The position numbers and the translations under genes are program-made. Positions 61,744-64,000 of a DNA stretch of 64,000 bases are shown here, in pieces (within the stretch, counting starts at the first letter, position 1; each line of letters opens with the position of its first letter). The notes under the pieces were generated by a model. It did not search any database and had not been told where the DNA came from. It saw only the letters and a list, made by a program, of their open reading frames with translations. The stretch lies in assembly GCF_014863355.1 (NCBI RefSeq), contig NZ_JACZEP010000001.1, positions 186,001 through 250,000 of the forward strand. The letters run 5' to 3'. Source of the DNA: Aminobacter carboxidus (GTDB lineage: Bacteria > Pseudomonadota > Alphaproteobacteria > Rhizobiales > Rhizobiaceae).

Positions 61744-63747
61744 ATGCGGCAGCGACGCGCGATCTGGCTGTTGGGCCTAGCGGCTCTGGCGGGCTTCACC
61801 GCCCTGACCCAGCCTGGATATGCCAAACAGCTCACCGAACCGGTCGAGATCAGTTCGTTTTCAGGCGCTTATCTGGCGGCACGCACCGCCGAAGCCGACG
61901 ATGATCTGGACAGCGCCATCGCCTATTACAAGCGCGCCCTGGCCTTCGATCCCGAAGACGCCGCCCTGCAGCAGAGCCTGATGCTGGCGCTCATCGCGCA
62001 AGGCCGTTTCGATGAATCGTTGCCTTATGCCCAGATGCTGAAGACAGTTCCCGACGTGGAGCGCTTCTCGCGTCTGGCGCTGGCCGTCGATACGTTCCGC
62101 AAGAAGGATTACGAAGGCGCAGAGAAATGGCTCAAGCTTGCTCTTGAGTCCGATCTCGACCGTCTGATCACCGCCGTCATGACCGCCTGGGCCCAGCAGG
62201 GCGAAGGTCGTGGCAATGATGGGCTGCAGTTCCTCGACAAGCTCGAAGGGCCTGAATGGTATGAACTGTTCAAGACCTATCACAGCGCCCTGATCGCCGA
62301 GACCGCCGGCCAGAAGGACAAGGCCGACGAGATTTATCGCGCCACCATCGACAATCTCGGCGCCGGCAGTGCCGCACCCGAGACCTGGATGCGCGCGGCC
62401 GAGGCTTATGCCGGCTTCCTGGCACGCTCGGGCAAGAAGACCGAAGCGCTGGCCATTCTCGATCGCGCCGAGGAGTTTGCACCCGCCAAGCTGCCGATTT
62501 CAGCCCTGCGCGACAAGATCACCAAGGGCGAGAAGATCCCGCCGCTGGTGGCCAACCCGCAGGATGGCGCAGCTGAGGTCCTTCTCAACCTGTCGACTGC
62601 GCTGAATCGCGGTGGTGGCGAACCCTTCGTCAGGCTGTACCTGCAATATGCGCTGGCACTGAAGCCGGAGAGTGACGAGTTGCTGGTGCAACTCGCAGCT
62701 ATTGCCGAGCAGCAGCAGAACGGCGAAGAGGCGATCGAGCTTTACCGCCGCGTACCGGCAACCTCGCCGCTCAAGCGGCTGTCGGAACTGCAACTCGGCC
62801 TCAACCTGGCCGACCTCAAGCGCCATGAAGAGGCGATCAAGCATCTGAAGGCACTTGTCGAGGCCAATCCGGACGACATGCGCGGTTATCTCGCGCTTGG
62901 CGGTGTCTATGCCTCGACCGACAATTACCGCGCCTCAGCCGATGTCTATGACAAGGCAGTCGGTGTGCTGAAGACGCCGACCAACGCCAACTGGAACGTC
63001 TTCTACCAGCGCGGCATCGCTTATGAGCGGCTGAAGGAATGGCCCAAGGCCGAGCCCAACTTCCGCGAGGCGCTGAAGCTGTTCCCCAACCAGCCGCAAG
63101 TGCTGAACTACCTAGGTTATTCCTGGGTCGACATGAACATGAATCTCGAGGAAGGCCTCGGGATGATCAAGCAGGCGGCAGACCTTCGCCCGAGCGACGG
63201 CTACATCATCGATTCGCTCGGCTGGGCCTACTACCGCCTCGGCAAGTTCGACGATGCCGTGCGCGAGCTCGAGCGTGCCGTGTCGCTCAAGCCTGATGAC
63301 GCCGTGCTCAACGACCATCTCGGCGACGCCTACTGGCGCGTCGGGCGCAAGCTGGAAGCGACCTTCCAGTGGAGCCATGCGCGCGACATGAAGCCGGAGC
63401 CGAAGATCCTGGCCGACGTCGAGCAGAAGCTTGCCAAGGGCCTGCCGGAACTGCCGGGCAAGCCGACCGCGCTCGAAGCTCCGGTCAAGCCGATCGTGGT
63501 CAAGCCGGCTGTGCCTGCGCCGGCCAGCCAGAAGAAGAGCGAACTGGAAACACCAGTGGCGGAACCCGCTGCCCAGGTGATCCCCGCCGCCTACAAGGTG
63601 CAGCGTGGACAGTCGCTGTGGTCGATCGCCAATGACGTGCTCGGCAATGGCGACCGCTACCGTGAAATCCTCGATCTCAATCCGCAACTGCGTGGCGATC
63701 CCGCGCGGCTGGCACCGGGCCAGGAACTTCAGCTGCCGGGCAAGTGA
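61744..63747 (+). CDS. exported TPR-repeat protein with C-terminal LysM domain
   Basis: A 667-residue exported protein. The signal peptide (IWLLGLAALAGFTALTQPGY then AKQ) is followed by about ten tetratricopeptide repeats, e.g. DSAIAYYKRALAFDPEDAAL and KPDDAVLNDHLGDAYWRVGR. A Pro/Ala/Lys linker (~585-620) leads to a LysM module, YKVQRGQSLWSIANDVLGNG then LAPGQELQLP. LysM binds peptidoglycan, so the repeats are held in the periplasm at the wall. The TPR part resembles BamD/NlpI-like assembly proteins. It has a clear ribosome site, AGGAAGGATTTTC, and lies between ispB and glyQ. Confidence 0.87.
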   Translation: MRQRRAIWLLGLAALAGFTALTQPGYAKQLTEPVEISSFSGAYLAARTAEADDDLDSAIAYYKRALAFDPEDAALQQSLMLALIAQGRFDESLPYAQMLKTVPDVERFSRLALAVDTFRKKDYEGAEKWLKLALESDLDRLITAVMTAWAQQGEGRGNDGLQFLDKLEGPEWYELFKTYHSALIAETAGQKDKADEIYRATIDNLGAGSAAPETWMRAAEAYAGFLARSGKKTEALAILDRAEEFAPAKLPISALRDKITKGEKIPPLVANPQDGAAEVLLNLSTALNRGGGEPFVRLYLQYALALKPESDELLVQLAAIAEQQQNGEEAIELYRRVPATSPLKRLSELQLGLNLADLKRHEEAIKHLKALVEANPDDMRGYLALGGVYASTDNYRASADVYDKAVGVLKTPTNANWNVFYQRGIAYERLKEWPKAEPNFREALKLFPNQPQVLNYLGYSWVDMNMNLEEGLGMIKQAADLRPSDGYIIDSLGWAYYRLGKFDDAVRELERAVSLKPDDAVLNDHLGDAYWRVGRKLEATFQWSHARDMKPEPKILADVEQKLAKGLPELPGKPTALEAPVKPIVVKPAVPAPASQKKSELETPVAEPAAQVIPAAYKVQRGQSLWSIANDVLGNGDRYREILDLNPQLRGDPARLAPGQELQLPGK

Positions 63748-63806
63748 GCCGCATCGGGCGGCGGTCTTTGCACCGCAGCTTGACCCTAACAATAGGGCGG
63801 AATAGG

Positions 63807-63832
63807 ACGGGGCCTTCTCTGGCCCCGTTTTC
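63807..63832 (+). terminator. Rho-independent terminator before glyQ
   Basis: ACGGGGCC pairs with GGCCCCGT around a 6-base loop and is followed by TTTTC. It ends the TPR-LysM transcript 33 bases before glyQ. Confidence 0.85.
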
Positions 63833-63864
63833 TTGCGGGGCGCGCCAATGATCGAGCTTCGCCC

Positions 63865-64000
63865 GTGACCGACCAGATGCCCGCCCACATGCACCCCAGC
63901 CGCTCTTTCCAGGGGCTGATCCTGACGCTGCACAGCTATTGGGCGGCGCATGGTTGCGTCATCCTGCAGCCTTACGACATGGAAGTGGGCGCGGGCACCT
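63865..64000 (+). CDS. glyQ: glycyl-tRNA synthetase alpha subunit (cut by window edge)
   Basis: Only the first ~45 codons are present. [20 protein letters not shown] and [16 protein letters not shown] are the conserved opening of bacterial GlyQ, the alpha subunit of the tetrameric glycine-tRNA ligase; GlyS normally follows. The start is either the GTG (MTDQMPAH) or an ATG four codons later. Confidence 0.93.
   Translation, partial: MTDQMPAHMHPSRSFQGLILTLHSYWAAHGCVILQPYDMEVGAGT

Noticed and set aside
1-64000. tRNA, rRNA, CRISPR or transposase genes
   Set aside because: I looked for T-loop sequences, regularly spaced repeats and transposase-like frames and saw none that hold up. A covariance-model search could still find a small RNA that I missed.

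Overview
The window reads as chromosomal DNA of a Rhizobiales alphaproteobacterium, most likely Phyllobacteriaceae (Mesorhizobium/Aminobacter type). This rests on high GC and dense, overlapping gene packing, the F0 gene order atpI-atpB-atpE-atpF'-atpF without the F1 genes, a BacA-type peptide transporter, LexA boxes of the alphaproteobacterial GTTC-N7-GTTC form, and a palindromic repeat of the kind scattered through Rhizobiales genomes. No rRNA, tRNA, CRISPR array, transposase or phage gene was seen.

Positions 1-43.7 kb are an accessory nutrient-scavenging region made of regulator + ABC transporter + catabolic enzyme modules. (1) 1-4.9 kb: a LysR regulator (cut by the window edge), an iron-type alcohol dehydrogenase and a PhnD-PhnC-PhnE-PhnE phosphonate importer. 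(2) 5.0-8.4 kb: a decayed LysR gene, a flavoprotein monooxygenase-like gene, an MFS transporter and a DoxX-like stub. (3) 8.4-19.9 kb: an XRE-cupin regulator divergent from one long operon holding a D-aminopeptidase-like S12 enzyme, a complete peptide ABC transporter, an N-acyl-D-amino-acid deacylase, a CobW-type metallochaperone GTPase and an M81 (microcystinase-like) metallopeptidase. This looks like a D-residue or N-acyl peptide uptake and breakdown system. (4) 20-25.4 kb: a deformylase-like protein with altered metal motifs, an Lrp regulator, a 1018-residue kinase/M23/class III aminotransferase fusion and an amino-acid binding protein. (5) 25.6-27.7 kb: a GNAT, a NudK-like NUDIX enzyme and a 2H phosphoesterase under a textbook LexA promoter. 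(6) 27.7-36.4 kb: an amidohydrolase and FCD-type GntR regulator divergent from a second peptide ABC operon ending in a flavin-reductase-like gene. (7) 36.6-42.5 kb: MarR, LysR, then an FrhB-like Fe-S protein, PLP aminotransferase, SMP-30 lactonase and RidA-like protein in one tight run, followed by an ArsC-like reductase. (8) 42.5-46.8 kb: LysR with a divergent DUF1127-like small protein, MAPEG, BacA and a polysaccharide deacetylase.

From about 47.2 kb to the end the window is conserved core genome: a YfgM-like TPR protein and der, a SleB cell-wall hydrolase, the ATP synthase F0 operon, a DUF4180 protein, rnhB, a PA0069-type radical SAM protein, a small glycosyltransferase, moaB, ispE, sppA-like, trmN6-like, DUF2007, ispB, a TPR-LysM protein and the start of glyQ.

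The most notable points are: two identical 15-bp LexA boxes 29 kb apart, one overlapping the start of an RNA-ligase-like 2H gene and one between a radical SAM gene and a glycosyltransferase; the D-peptide operon with its own metallochaperone; the three-enzyme fusion; the FrhB-aminotransferase-lactonase-RidA locus, in which the RidA lacks its usual catalytic arginine; and a long imperfect hairpin in the atp leader.
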